Counted from the first letter of the stretch, positions 1-9,915 are shown. The stretch is 59,029 nt of DNA from M55B165 sp051744245 (GCA_051744245.1 JBNJCV010000001.1:1-59029), one strand, 5' to 3'. Notes: generated by a model not told the origin, from the sequence alone. Program-made: numbers and translations.

Positions 1-68
1 TAGCAGATTGAGTTAGTAATTGGCTGTATCATTTAATATAATAATAGCCCAAATATGAAGGTGATGGC

Positions 69-1358
69 ATGTTCTTAGACGAGGCAAAAATTAATATAAA
101 AGCAGGTGATGGAGGAGACGGCCTGGTCAGCTTCCATAACCTTAAAAATAAACGGAAAAAAATTGCCAGTGGTGGCAATGGAGGGAAAGGCGGGGATGTA
201 ATAATAAAAGCAACCAACCGTTTGAGCACCCTCTTCCATTTCCAGAAAAAGATTCATTTTAAAGCCGAAAGCGGCAGGAATGGAGAACCCAATAATAGAA
301 CTGGCAGTAATGGCAAAGACCTGGTAATAGATGTGCCGGTAGGGACCATAATAAGGGATTTAAAGGGTACAGTAATTGCAGATCTGGATAAGGAAGGAAG
401 CCAGATACTGCTGGCAAAAGGCGGCAGGGGAGGAAGGGGAAATGCGGCTTTTACTTCCCAGGCCAGGAGGTTTCCCTCATTTGCCGAAAAAGGGGAAAGG
501 GTAGATGAACGGTGGATTAAGCTGGAGCTGAGGCTGCTGGCAGATATAGGTCTGGTTGGATTTCCTAATGCCGGAAAATCCACCCTTATAAGTAAAATAA
601 CTGCTGCCAGGCCAAAAATAGCAGAATACCCTTTTACCACCCTGGTTCCCAACCTGGGAGTGGTAGCTTTAGATGGACAGAGCTTTACTATTGCAGACAT
701 ACCCGGTCTGATAGAAGGTGCCCATAAGGGTACGGGGCTAGGGGATAAGTTCTTAAGGCATGTAATGAGGACAGCATTGCTGATATTCATGCTGGATTGC
801 CAAAAAATATTATATGGTACAGACTTGGCTGACAATTTCGATGTATTAAAAAAAGAGCTTAAAAATTATAACCGCAGGTTGGCCCAAAAGGATTATGTGG
901 TTGCTGTAAACAAGGTTGACTTAATAAGTGATGAGGATGTATTAAATAATTTAGAAAAAGAATTAGAAAAAAGGACAGATAAAAAAATATTCTTTATCTC
1001 TTGTGTTACTGGGTATGGAATAAGCAATTTGGTGGATTACATGGGTAAAAAAGTATTAAAGGCCAAAGAAAAGGCGGAAAGCAAGGCTGCTCCCGGCAAG
1101 AAGGTTGTATATGATGTGAAGACCACGGGAGCCGCAGATGACAGGATAATTATACAAAAGAGAGGGCAGGACTATATTGTCAAAAACAAAAAACTGGAGA
1201 AAATGGTACAGATGACAGACCTTGAAAATGAGGAGGCCTTAAATTATTTGATGCACAGGTTCAGGAAAATGCATGTCGGTGATAGAATAAAGAAATTAGG
1301 AGTAAAAGAAGGCTCCAATGTCATAATAGGAAACCTTGTTTTTGAGCTTAAGGAATGA
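69..1358 (+). CDS. obg: GTPase Obg (ribosome assembly / stress GTPase)
   Basis: Obg-family GTPase that acts in late 50S assembly and growth control. The N-terminal Obg fold is glycine-rich (for example AGDGGDG and GGNGGKGG in residues 1-45). The G domain carries the P-loop GFPNAGKS at residues 164-171, the switch segment DIPGLIEGAHKGTGLG and the guanine-specificity motif NKVD at 281-284. A C-terminal OCT domain follows (about 345-429), so all three domains are present and the length of 429 aa is normal. The ATG at 69 has GAAGGTG just upstream. The stop TGA is one base from the proB ATG, so the two are probably co-transcribed. The gene upstream lies outside the window (often rplU/rpmA). Confidence 0.97.
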   Translation: MFLDEAKINIKAGDGGDGLVSFHNLKNKRKKIASGGNGGKGGDVIIKATNRLSTLFHFQKKIHFKAESGRNGEPNNRTGSNGKDLVIDVPVGTIIRDLKGTVIADLDKEGSQILLAKGGRGGRGNAAFTSQARRFPSFAEKGERVDERWIKLELRLLADIGLVGFPNAGKSTLISKITAARPKIAEYPFTTLVPNLGVVALDGQSFTIADIPGLIEGAHKGTGLGDKFLRHVMRTALLIFMLDCQKILYGTDLADNFDVLKKELKNYNRRLAQKDYVVAVNKVDLISDEDVLNNLEKELEKRTDKKIFFISCVTGYGISNLVDYMGKKVLKAKEKAESKAAPGKKVVYDVKTTGAADDRIIIQKRGQDYIVKNKKLEKMVQMTDLENEEALNYLMHRFRKMHVGDRIKKLGVKEGSNVIIGNLVFELKE

Positions 1359-1359
1359 T

Positions 1360-2493
1360 ATGGAAGACAGGAAGAAATATTTAAATAATATAACAAGCAT
1401 GGTAATAAAAATTGGATCAAGCAGCCTGGCATCTGAAAGTGGGGGCATAGATATTGGTAATCTGGAAAAATTTACCGATGAGGTCAGCGAAGCTGTAAGC
1501 AGGGGCATAAAAATTATTATTGTCACCAGTGGTGCTATTGCTGCTGGATTGCAGCACTTAGACATTAAAGGAAAACCCAGGGAGATAAGCGTGCTGCAGG
1601 CTGCAGCCTCTGTAGGCCAGGTGGAGCTTATGAGCATCTACGGCAATTTATTGACCAGGCACGGCATAAAAATAGGCCAGATACTGGTAACCCAGGAAGA
1701 CACCACCAGGAGGGAGCAATACCTAAATATAAAAAACACCATTTCAAACCTTATGGAACTGGGGATAGTACCGGTTATTAATGAAAATGACAGTGTTGCA
1801 GTGGATGAAATAAAGTTTGGGGACAATGACGTATTGGCTGCTCTGGTAGCCAGCCTGATAGAGTCAGATCTTCTGGTGATACTATCAGATGTAGATGGGT
1901 TGTATGACAGGAGTCCCAGCCAGGACGGTGCAAAGGTGGTTCCCATGGTGAAAAAGGTTACAGGGGAAATTGAACAGGTAGCCGGGGGCATAGGTTCAAT
2001 ATATGGCTCGGGGGGTATGGCTTCAAAGATAAAAGCAGCAAAAATTTGTTCTTATTCCGGCATTGGCATGGTTATAGCCAATAGCAGGGAAAAGGTAGTA
2101 ATAGGAAAAATACTGGATGGCATGGATATAGGAACTTTCTTTGTGCCTGAAAAAGAAAAGAAGGTAAAGAGTGTAAAAAGATGGATTGCTTTTGGAATGA
2201 GGGCCAAAGGCTCGGTGGTAATAGATAAAGGGGCAGAAAAAGCAATCGTAAAAAATGGCAAAAGCCTGCTCCCGGTAGGAGTGGTAAAGGCCAGCGGCAA
2301 TTTTAACCGGGGTGATACCCTGAAGGTATACTCAATGGACAACCAGCTGATAGCCAAGGGAATCAGTAATTTTTCTAAAAAAGAGCTGGCCAGGGTTAAG
2401 GGCAAAAAAGAGAACCAGGTAATTGCGGAATTAGGAGAATCTACTTCTTGCGAAGTAATCCACAGGGATTGTATGGCGGTTTTTAAAAGTTGA
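1360..2493 (+). CDS. proB: Glutamate 5-kinase
   Basis: First enzyme of proline synthesis; phosphorylates L-glutamate to gamma-glutamyl phosphate. The amino-acid-kinase fold begins with VIKIGSSSLAS and continues with IIIVTSGAIAAG, VPVINENDSVA and FGDNDVLAALVA, all typical of ProB. The C-terminal third is a PUA domain (about residues 275-377), as in the long bacterial form. I place the start at the ATG at 1360, with AAGGA five bases upstream; an in-frame TTG at 1336 lies inside obg and is less likely. The gene is followed 52 bp later by proA, the next enzyme of the pathway. Confidence 0.96.
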   Translation: MEDRKKYLNNITSMVIKIGSSSLASESGGIDIGNLEKFTDEVSEAVSRGIKIIIVTSGAIAAGLQHLDIKGKPREISVLQAAASVGQVELMSIYGNLLTRHGIKIGQILVTQEDTTRREQYLNIKNTISNLMELGIVPVINENDSVAVDEIKFGDNDVLAALVASLIESDLLVILSDVDGLYDRSPSQDGAKVVPMVKKVTGEIEQVAGGIGSIYGSGGMASKIKAAKICSYSGIGMVIANSREKVVIGKILDGMDIGTFFVPEKEKKVKSVKRWIAFGMRAKGSVVIDKGAEKAIVKNGKSLLPVGVVKASGNFNRGDTLKVYSMDNQLIAKGISNFSKKELARVKGKKENQVIAELGESTSCEVIHRDCMAVFKS

Positions 2494-2545
2494 TAGTTTA
2501 ATTCCTTTATATTATATTATTTAGAAAGTTAGAGGAGATTTTAAT

Positions 2546-3805
2546 ATGGGTGACATAGTATTAGAAATAGCCAAAAAAGCAAAGGAGTGTACCTCTTTTA
2601 TAGCTACTGCAAACACATCAGAGAAAAACAGGGTATTAGAGGGTATAGCCAAGAATTTAGTTAAGAATGCAGATGAAATAATTAAGGAGAATAAAAAGGA
2701 TATCTCCAGGTCTAAAAAAGAAGGGATATCAGAAAGCCTGCTTGACAGGCTCACTTTGGACAGGAAAAGGATAGAAAAAATTGCTGGCAGCATTAGCCAG
2801 GTTATAGAATTTACTGATCCGGTGGGGGAGGTAATATTTGGTTATAACCTCCCTAATGGGATTAGATTAAAAAATATAAGGGTTCCCCTGGGGGTGATTG
2901 GCATTATATATGAAGCCAGGCCCAATGTTACCATTGATGCAGCGGTTTTATGCCTGAAGGCTGGAAATTGTGTGATACTCAGGGGTAGCTCATCTGCACT
3001 TTCCACTAATATTAAATTAGCCGGGATAATGAGAGACACACTGAGAGAAAATGGCTTTCCCCAGGACATAATTCAGATAATTCCCCAGGCAGAAAGGGAG
3101 CATGCGGTAAGGCTTATGCAGCTGAGGGAATATGTGGACGTGCTGGTTCCCAGAGGGGGAAAGGAATTAATAGGCAGCGTGGTTGACAATTCAAAGGTCC
3201 CGGTTATAGAGACAGGCATAGGAAACTGTCACTTATATGTAGATGATAAACTGGAGGGAATAAATTACGGGGTTATCGAGGACATAGTGGTAAACTCAAA
3301 GACCCAGAGGCCCAGCGTTTGCAATGCGGCCGAAAAATTGCTTGTGCACAGCAAGGTAGCAGCAGAACTGCTCCCAAAGGTAGCAAATAAATTGAAAGGG
3401 CTGGGGGTCAAGCTTTTGGGAGGCAGCAAGGCCGGAAAAATACTTAAAGGAATTAGCCAAATGGAGGAAGATGACTGGTATGAAGAATTCCTGGATTTAA
3501 AAATAGGCATTAAGGTAGTGGACAGCCTGGAAGATGCAGTAACCCATATTAACAGGTATGGTTCCCACCACACTGATGCGATAATTACTTCAAGTTACAG
3601 GAATGCTAATTATTTTACTTCCCTGGTTGACTCGTCCACTGTTAATGTAAATGCTTCCACCCGGTTTACCGACGGGGGAGAATTTGGAATGGGGGCAGAA
3701 ATAGGCATAAGCACCCAAAAACTTCACTGGCGTGGTCCCATGGGTTTGAGGGAAATTACTACTAACAAATTTTTAGTTTATGGAAATGGACAGATACGAA
3801 AATAG
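2546..3805 (+). CDS. proA: Gamma-glutamyl phosphate reductase
   Basis: Second proline enzyme; NADPH-dependent reduction of glutamyl-5-phosphate to glutamate-5-semialdehyde. It is an ALDH-superfamily protein with the ProA signatures VPLGVIGIIYEARPNVT, ILRGSSSA, VPRGGKELI and the active-site cysteine region QRPSVCNAAEKLLVH. The C-terminal segment FTDGGEFGMGAEIGISTQKLHWRGPMGL is diagnostic for this family. The length of 419 aa is normal. A GAGGAG ribosome site lies upstream of the ATG. The 3' end overlaps nadD by 26 bp. Confidence 0.97.
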   Translation: MGDIVLEIAKKAKECTSFIATANTSEKNRVLEGIAKNLVKNADEIIKENKKDISRSKKEGISESLLDRLTLDRKRIEKIAGSISQVIEFTDPVGEVIFGYNLPNGIRLKNIRVPLGVIGIIYEARPNVTIDAAVLCLKAGNCVILRGSSSALSTNIKLAGIMRDTLRENGFPQDIIQIIPQAEREHAVRLMQLREYVDVLVPRGGKELIGSVVDNSKVPVIETGIGNCHLYVDDKLEGINYGVIEDIVVNSKTQRPSVCNAAEKLLVHSKVAAELLPKVANKLKGLGVKLLGGSKAGKILKGISQMEEDDWYEEFLDLKIGIKVVDSLEDAVTHINRYGSHHTDAIITSSYRNANYFTSLVDSSTVNVNASTRFTDGGEFGMGAEIGISTQKLHWRGPMGLREITTNKFLVYGNGQIRK

Positions 3806-4442
3806 CATATATAAAGCCAAGGGCAAGTGCAGCAAGGTAGGAATAATGGGAGGAACTTTTAACCCCATACATCATGGCCACCTGGTTACTGCCCAGGAAG
3901 CATTAAGCCAGTTCAACCTGGACCTGGTAATTTTTATTCCTGCTTCTAACCCGCCTCATAAAACCAGTGGACCTATTGCCAGTACAGAGGACAGGTATTT
4001 AATGACAGTTATTGCCACAGCTTCCAATAATGATTTTTTTGTTTCCAGGATAGAGATAGACAGGGAGGGAAAGTCATATACCATTGACACAGTCAGGGAG
4101 CTTAGGAAGATTTATGGAAAAGAAGTGTCCCTCTATTTTATAACCGGGGCTGATGCCATACTGGAAATACTTACCTGGAAGGATACTGAAGAAATAATAT
4201 CTTTGACTAAATTCATTGCAGCCACCAGACCTGGTTACAATTTAGCAAAAATTGAAGACTTAAAGGCAAAGCTGTTTAATAGCAGGAGGGAAGGAGATGA
4301 TAAAATCTTTATAATGGAGATTCCCGCCTTGGCCATATCCTCAACTGATATAAGGAACAGGGTGAAACAGAAAAGGCCCATTGATTATTTGGTTCCCGAA
4401 GAGATTAGCCATTATATAATAAAGCATGGATTATATAAATAA
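3780..4442 (+). CDS. nadD: Nicotinate-nucleotide adenylyltransferase
   Basis: Adenylates nicotinate mononucleotide to deamido-NAD in NAD synthesis. The nucleotidyltransferase HxGH motif is seen in GGTFNPIHHGH, and the family motif ISSTDIRNR is near the C-terminus. The ATG at 3780 lies within the end of proA and gives about 20 residues before the usual family start, so a start nearer 3846 is possible. The end overlaps the next gene, yqeK, by 17 bp; the nadD-yqeK pair is conserved in Gram-positive bacteria. Confidence 0.93.
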   Translation: MEMDRYENSIYKAKGKCSKVGIMGGTFNPIHHGHLVTAQEALSQFNLDLVIFIPASNPPHKTSGPIASTEDRYLMTVIATASNNDFFVSRIEIDREGKSYTIDTVRELRKIYGKEVSLYFITGADAILEILTWKDTEEIISLTKFIAATRPGYNLAKIEDLKAKLFNSRREGDDKIFIMEIPALAISSTDIRNRVKQKRPIDYLVPEEISHYIIKHGLYK

Positions 4443-5061
4443 CAGGTATTTAGAAAAAAGCCAGGAAAGTTACCTGGAAAGCTTGCTTTCCAGCATGAGG
4501 AAGTTAATGTCCAGGGATTTATATCTTCATACAACCGGCACCCTTAAATTTTCTGCAAAATTGTCAGATAAATATATTTTTGGCAAAGAAATCAACAAAT
4601 CAAATATTGATACTTTTTTAAAACTTTGTATTTCCAGTATACTGCATGATTATGGTAAAATATTTAAATATGAGGAACTTAAAAATATTGCAGTTAAGAA
4701 TAACCTTGGTTTAAGTGAATTTGAGATTGGGTGTAGGCCAATATTGCATAGCTTTGTTGGTGATTATTTAGTAGCAAGGGATTATAATATAAGGGATACA
4801 GAAATTTTAAAAATTATAAAATATCATACTATAGGTTATTGTGATATGAGCCTCTGGCACAAAATTTTATTTATTTCTGATAAAATAGAGGAAACAAGGA
4901 ATTACGGGAGTGTTGATGATTTGAGAAAATTATCCTTCAAGAGCTTAGATCTATGCTTACTTGAAGTTTATAAAAATAATATAATATATAATGTTAACAA
5001 AAACAATTTATTGCATCCTAAAACAAGTGTAATTTGGAATAATATCTGTGGAGGTAAGTAA
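4426..5061 (+). CDS. yqeK: YqeK-type HD-domain hydrolase
   Basis: HD-domain phosphohydrolase of the YqeK family, whose members hydrolyse diadenosine tetraphosphate symmetrically to two ADP. The metal-binding HD core is seen at SSILHDYGKIF, preceded by the helix histidine in YLHTTGTLKF. The downstream part IKYHTIGYCDMSLWHKILFISDKIE matches the conserved second half of the family. It overlaps nadD at its start and is followed at once by the LCP-like gene, whose ribosome site lies inside the yqeK end. The coding sequence is more AT-rich than its neighbours. Confidence 0.88.
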   Translation: MDYINNRYLEKSQESYLESLLSSMRKLMSRDLYLHTTGTLKFSAKLSDKYIFGKEINKSNIDTFLKLCISSILHDYGKIFKYEELKNIAVKNNLGLSEFEIGCRPILHSFVGDYLVARDYNIRDTEILKIIKYHTIGYCDMSLWHKILFISDKIEETRNYGSVDDLRKLSFKSLDLCLLEVYKNNIIYNVNKNNLLHPKTSVIWNNICGGK

Positions 5062-5062
5062 A

Positions 5063-6820
5063 ATGTCTTCAGATGAAAATAATAATGAACATGGCAAAAA
5101 AAATAGCAAAGACCGTGACCTTGATGATTTTTTCAGCGATGATGACTTTGAATTTGAGGGGCAGGAAGAAAATGAGGAAATGGATGAATCCGGCTACAGG
5201 AGCAGGAGGTCCAGGGACAGGAGAAGAAAGAAGAGGCTTATCGTATCCGCCTTATCGATTTTTTTAATCCTTGCAGTTATAGCAGTAGGGATTGTTTTTG
5301 GCTACCGGTTTATAAAAAACAGGTTCTTTAGCGGGGAAGAGGTAGTCGAAGAGGAAGGTATTACTATCCCTGAAAACCTGGTGCTTGACCAGGACATAAA
5401 CCTCATTTTAGCAGGGGCCAGGGATAATTTACTGGAGCCTGAAATGAATTCAATAATATTGTCCAGCTTTAACAGTACTGAAACCACGCTTACTTCGCTT
5501 TGCTTGCCAGTCAAGACACTGATGGAAATTCCAGGCTTTGGTCTGGAGAGCATTGACAAGTCTGTAGAGTACGGGGGGATGGATTTGCTTAGCCTGACCC
5601 TAGAGAAAGGGCTGGGAGTAGAGGCTAGCCATTATCTTTTAATGGACATAGGAAGTGTAGTAGATACATTAGGGGGAGTGGAGGTTTCTCTTGATGATGC
5701 TGTTACCATAACCCTTGATGACGGAAGTGAGCAGACCCTTGATGCGGGCCTGAACAATATAGATGGATTAACTGCCATAAATTACCTGGAGAAATTCAGT
5801 GGTTCTGAAGGGGCAGTAACTACTGAGGACGTCAAAAAGCAGAAGGCTGTATATAATGCAATAATAGATAAAATAAATGCTGAAACTGGAGAGGAACTAG
5901 CCCAAAATATAAACAATATAAGCGGGTATATAGATACCGACATGAATTTAGAAGATCTGTCCAAGGCTGTTGCTACCTTTTCAAAAATTGAAGCTGCAAA
6001 TGACCAGGTTTACGGCCTGGACATATCATCTGTTGAGCTTGAAGGCCAGACTTTCTACGTTCCGGACATATCCAGGATTGCAGATATATTTTCCACCGAA
6101 CAAGTGGCTGAAGAAGAAATAGCGGAAGCAAACAAGACGGTGAGCATAGTTGTATTTAATGGCGAAGGTACCCCGGGTCTTGCAGGAAAGGCCGGCGATT
6201 TAATTGCAGGAATGGCTTATGGGGACGGAAAAAGCAAGTTTAATGTACTGGAAGTAGGAAATGCGGATAGCTTTGATTATGAGACTACCGAAATAATTAT
6301 ATCTGCCAATGAGCCCCATATTATGGCAGCTGCCGAAGATTTGATGGGCTATTTAGGGGCAGGTAACATAATTACAGAAGAAGGGGCGAGCCAGGCTGAA
6401 GTAACACTGATACTGGGAGAAGACTTTAATATAAATGCCGTAGGAGATGCCGGGTTGCCGGAAGAAGAAACAACAGAAGAAGAAGCAGCAGAGGGAGAAG
6501 CAGAGGATACAGAAGAATTAATTAAGGTGAACATATTAAATGGAGAAGGAACGGCTGGGCTTGCGGCCACTGTTGAAGACATACTGGAGGAAGAATTTAA
6601 TAGTGAAACTAAAGTACTTGAAATTGTGGAAACCAAGAATGCTGACAACTGGGATTATACCCAGAGCACCATTACAGTTTTTACCAATAAGGAAGGGGTA
6701 ACTGAATTGGCCCAGGATATACAGGAACAACTGGGCGTAGGGGTTATTGAGAGTTCAGATAATAATGTAGATAATGTTGACATTAGCATATTACTGGGGA
6801 GTGATTACACAAATCAATAA
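5063..6820 (+). CDS. Membrane LCP (LytR-CpsA-Psr)-like protein with two LytR_C domains; probably not catalytic
   Basis: The protein has an acidic then strongly basic N-terminal cytoplasmic segment, one membrane helix (about residues 59-82), an LCP-like extracytoplasmic domain (about 100-325) and two tandem LytR_C domains joined by a Glu/Ala-rich linker. LCP enzymes attach teichoic acids or other glycopolymers to peptidoglycan. Here the usual SIPRD segment reads CLPVKT, and the region that normally carries the DxxRxxRQ arginines reads TTEDVKKQK, so the pyrophosphate-binding residues appear lost. A structural or binding role is therefore likelier than transferase activity. The ATG at 5063 is chosen because GGAGG lies just upstream; an in-frame GTG at 5048 overlaps that site. 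Confidence 0.8.
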   Translation: MSSDENNNEHGKKNSKDRDLDDFFSDDDFEFEGQEENEEMDESGYRSRRSRDRRRKKRLIVSALSIFLILAVIAVGIVFGYRFIKNRFFSGEEVVEEEGITIPENLVLDQDINLILAGARDNLLEPEMNSIILSSFNSTETTLTSLCLPVKTLMEIPGFGLESIDKSVEYGGMDLLSLTLEKGLGVEASHYLLMDIGSVVDTLGGVEVSLDDAVTITLDDGSEQTLDAGLNNIDGLTAINYLEKFSGSEGAVTTEDVKKQKAVYNAIIDKINAETGEELAQNINNISGYIDTDMNLEDLSKAVATFSKIEAANDQVYGLDISSVELEGQTFYVPDISRIADIFSTEQVAEEEIAEANKTVSIVVFNGEGTPGLAGKAGDLIAGMAYGDGKSKFNVLEVGNADSFDYETTEIIISANEPHIMAAAEDLMGYLGAGNIITEEGASQAEVTLILGEDFNINAVGDAGLPEEETTEEEAAEGEAEDTEELIKVNILNGEGTAGLAATVEDILEEEFNSETKVLEIVETKNADNWDYTQSTITVFTNKEGVTELAQDIQEQLGVGVIESSDNNVDNVDISILLGSDYTNQ

Positions 6821-7181
6821 TAAAAAATTAAAGCAAAACGATATTCTTAGGTCAGTAAAACTGGCGGCAAAGGTAGCTGATGAGAAGAAGGCGGGATACA
6901 TAAAGGTTTTAGACATGAGGGCAAGGCTGGTTATTACTGATTATTTTTTAATTATAAGCGCTAACAACCCTAGGCTTACCAAAAGGATTTATGAAGACAT
7001 CGAAAAAGAGCTGAAAAGCAAAGATCTGTATCCAATTAATGTTACCGGAGCAGGTGAAGGGAATTGGATACTGGTTGATTATGATGATTTTGTGATCCAT
7101 ATTCTTACTAATGATTTCAAGGATTATTATGACCTTGAACGGCTGTGGAGGGATTCAGAAACTATTGAATGGAAAGAATAG
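6774..7181 (+). CDS. rsfS: Ribosomal silencing factor RsfS
   Basis: RsfS (RsfA/Iojap family) binds ribosomal protein L14 and blocks subunit joining when nutrients are short. The family pattern is clear: KKAGYIKVLDMRARLVITDYFLIISANNPR, then GAGEGNWILVDYDDFVIHIL and YYDLERLWRD near the end. The start is uncertain. The listed ATG at 6774 overlaps the preceding gene by 47 bp. The ribosome-site-like GGGGAGTGAT at 6796-6805 points instead to initiation near 6801-6813, where only GTG, ATT or ATC codons are available. The end overlaps leuS by 13 bp. Confidence 0.9.
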   Translation: MLTLAYYWGVITQINNKKLKQNDILRSVKLAAKVADEKKAGYIKVLDMRARLVITDYFLIISANNPRLTKRIYEDIEKELKSKDLYPINVTGAGEGNWILVDYDDFVIHILTNDFKDYYDLERLWRDSETIEWKE

Positions 7182-9691
7182 AAGGAGTAGAGTTGGAAAA
7201 AGTAAAAGAAGAAGAAATTTATGATTCACAAAAGATTGAAAAGAGATGGACAAATAAGTGGAATAAGGAAGGAATTTTTTCTTTAAAATCTTCCAAGAGT
7301 AAGCCTAAATATTATGTGCTGGAAATGTTTCCTTATCCTTCCGGGGAACCCCACATGGGACATGCCCGTAATTATACCATTGGAGATGTATTAGCCAGGG
7401 TCTTTGCACGGAAAGGTTACAATGTCCTTCATCCCATAGGATTTGACGCTTTTGGGCTGCCTGCAGAAAATGCAGCCATTAAGAGCGCGATACATCCGAG
7501 GGAAAGTACTATGGCAAATATTGAGAAGATGCGGGTAGCCTTAAAAAGAATGGGCATGAGCTATGACTTCGAAGATGAAATTATTACTTCAAATCCTGAT
7601 TATTATAAGTGGACTCAGTGGCTATTTTTACTCCTATTTGAGATGGGGCTTGCAGAAAAGAAAGAAGCTCCTGTTAATTGGTGTAATTCCTGCCAGACTG
7701 TTTTGGCAAATGAGCAGGTGATAGGAGGTAAATGTGAAAGGTGCGATAGCCCGGTGGAAACCAGGGTACTGTCGCAGTGGTTTTTTAAGATAACCAAATA
7801 TGCCCAGAGACTTTTAGATGACATGGGCATGATAGAGGAAGGATGGCCTGAACGAGCTCTAACCATTCAAAAGAATTGGATTGGAAGAAGTGAAGGGGCA
7901 AGGGTTAACTTCAAGCTTGATGGCAGTGACATAGAAATACCTGTTTTTACTACCAGGCCTGATACTCTTTACGGAGTTACCTTTTTCATATTAGCCCCTG
8001 AACATGAGCTTGTAGACAGTATTGTAGATGAGCAGCATAAAGAAGAAGTAGGCAGGATAAAGGAAATCATAGCAAAGCAAAGCGATATAGACAGGGGTGC
8101 TGAGGATACCGAAAAGATAGGCTGCTTTACGGGAAGATATGTCGTAAATCCCCTGAATGGTGAGAAAGTGCCGGTATGGATTGCAAATTATGTTTTAACT
8201 GGTTATGGTACTGGCGCCATAATGGCAGTACCTGCCCACGACAGCAGGGATTTTGAATTTGCTAAAAAATACGGCATTCCGGTAAGAGAGGTGATTTCAC
8301 CTGACGGCAAGGAGCATAAGGAACTTAAGGAAGCTTATACCGGAGAAGGGGTAATGGTAAATTCAGGGCCATTTAGCGGGAAAGATTCCAGGAAAGGGAA
8401 AAAAGAAATTACCAGCCACCTTGGCCAGAAAGGCTGGGGTAAGTTTGAGGTAAATTACAGGATAAAGGATTGGCTGATATCAAGGCAGAGGTATTGGGGT
8501 GCCCCTATACCTATCGTGTATTGTACTAAATGCGGCACGGTTCCGGTGCCTGAAGAACAGCTTCCAGTAAGGCTCCCTTATAATGTGGACTTTAAGCCCA
8601 CAGGTCTTTCGCCTTTGTCTTATTCAGAAGAATTTGTAAATACCGTTTGCCCTGTTTGCGGAAGTAAGGCTAAAAGGGAAACAGATACCATGGATACTTT
8701 TGTGTGCTCTTCCTGGTATTTTTTGCGGTACTGCAGCCCTCATAACAGTAAGGTGGCTTTTGATAAAAAGGAGGCTGGTTATTGGATGCCAGTAGACCAG
8801 TATATTGGGGGTATTGAACATGCAACCATGCATCTTATATATTCCAGGTTTTTTACCAAGGTCCTATATGATGCTAATTTAATAGATTTTAAAGAACCTT
8901 TTACAAGATATTTTCCCCATGGTGTAGTCAACCTGGGGGGAAAGAGGATGTCTAAATCCAGGGGTAATTTAGTCAGCCCCTCAGAAATCTATAATACTTA
9001 TGGCTCAGATACGCTTAGGTTATATATACTTTTTATGGGTCCTGCTGATTCTGCAGTAGATTGGAGCGATGAAGGAGTAGAAGGAGCAAACAGGTTTTTA
9101 GGCAGGGTATGGAGGCTTGTCCAGGGCAATATAGAGTTAATGGATTCAAGCAGCGGTATAAAGTCGGAGGAAGAATTAAAAAACCAACAGCTTAAAGGGG
9201 CGGAGAAAGAGGCTTTTAGGAAACTCCACCAGACCATAGAAAAGGTTACAGAAGATATACTGGAAAGGTTTAATTTTAATACGGCAATAAGCTCAATCAT
9301 GGAGCTTGTAAACCTCATGTATAAACATGAAGGAAAGATAAAAAACAGTTTATTGGTAAACGAGCTTACCGAAAAGCTTTTAATACTGCTTTCCCCCATT
9401 GTTCCCTTTATAACGGAGGAACTTTGGTCTAAGATGGGGAAAAGAGGGAGTATTCACAAAACTCCATGGCCTGAATTTGATCCAGAGGTAGCCAAGGAAG
9501 AAACAGTAACTATTGTATTCCAGGTAAATGGAAAGCTAAGGGATAAGAAAGATCTGCCCGTTGGATTGGCTGATGAAGAAGTAAAACAGCATGCCCTTTC
9601 TTCTGAAAGGATACAAAAATTCACCGAAGGAAAGGAAATTGTAAAAAGTATAGTGGTGCCCAATAAATTAATTAATTTTGTGGTCAAGTAA
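7169..9691 (+). CDS. leuS: Leucyl-tRNA synthetase
   Basis: Class I aminoacyl-tRNA synthetase charging tRNA-Leu. The HIGH-type motif is in PYPSGEPHMGHARNYTIGD and the KMSKS motif is in GKRMSKSRGN. Between them are the CP1 editing domain (TTRPDTLYGVTF, GTGAIMAVPAHDSRD) and two zinc-type cysteine clusters (CNSCQTV ... CERC and CTKCGT ... CPVCGS). At 840 aa it is full length for the bacterial type. The ATG at 7169 overlaps rsfS; a TTG at 7193 behind GAAGGAG is an alternative start. Confidence 0.97.
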   Translation: MERIEGVELEKVKEEEIYDSQKIEKRWTNKWNKEGIFSLKSSKSKPKYYVLEMFPYPSGEPHMGHARNYTIGDVLARVFARKGYNVLHPIGFDAFGLPAENAAIKSAIHPRESTMANIEKMRVALKRMGMSYDFEDEIITSNPDYYKWTQWLFLLLFEMGLAEKKEAPVNWCNSCQTVLANEQVIGGKCERCDSPVETRVLSQWFFKITKYAQRLLDDMGMIEEGWPERALTIQKNWIGRSEGARVNFKLDGSDIEIPVFTTRPDTLYGVTFFILAPEHELVDSIVDEQHKEEVGRIKEIIAKQSDIDRGAEDTEKIGCFTGRYVVNPLNGEKVPVWIANYVLTGYGTGAIMAVPAHDSRDFEFAKKYGIPVREVISPDGKEHKELKEAYTGEGVMVNSGPFSGKDSRKGKKEITSHLGQKGWGKFEVNYRIKDWLISRQRYWGAPIPIVYCTKCGTVPVPEEQLPVRLPYNVDFKPTGLSPLSYSEEFVNTVCPVCGSKAKRETDTMDTFVCSSWYFLRYCSPHNSKVAFDKKEAGYWMPVDQYIGGIEHATMHLIYSRFFTKVLYDANLIDFKEPFTRYFPHGVVNLGGKRMSKSRGNLVSPSEIYNTYGSDTLRLYILFMGPADSAVDWSDEGVEGANRFLGRVWRLVQGNIELMDSSSGIKSEEELKNQQLKGAEKEAFRKLHQTIEKVTEDILERFNFNTAISSIMELVNLMYKHEGKIKNSLLVNELTEKLLILLSPIVPFITEELWSKMGKRGSIHKTPWPEFDPEVAKEETVTIVFQVNGKLRDKKDLPVGLADEEVKQHALSSERIQKFTEGKEIVKSIVVPNKLINFVVK

Positions 9692-9915
9692 GCCGGATAT
9701 TGTATTTAAAACCACATACTCTTCGCCAGTTTGCACCCTAATTATTTTAGCCTTTGAATCATTAGCAGAAATCAGGTTTTGGTTAGAATTGTTTTTGTCC
9801 TGGTCAATCAAGATATTGAAATAATCAAAATATTTTGATATTTTCTGCCTTAGCATGGGTGAGTTTTCCCCAATATCTCCTGAAAAAGCAATACATTTCT
9901 TCTAATATACTTACC

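Noticed and set aside
254..835. Long minus-strand frame within obg (193 residues)
   Set aside because: Shadow of the obg coding frame; the translation is Ser/Pro/Leu-rich with no domain, as expected of an antisense frame.
9668..9856. 62-residue reading frame on the minus strand at the end of leuS
   Set aside because: No family features, overlaps the leuS end, no convincing ribosome site; the spacer 9692-9915 is best left as unassigned sequence next to the MmsA remnant.
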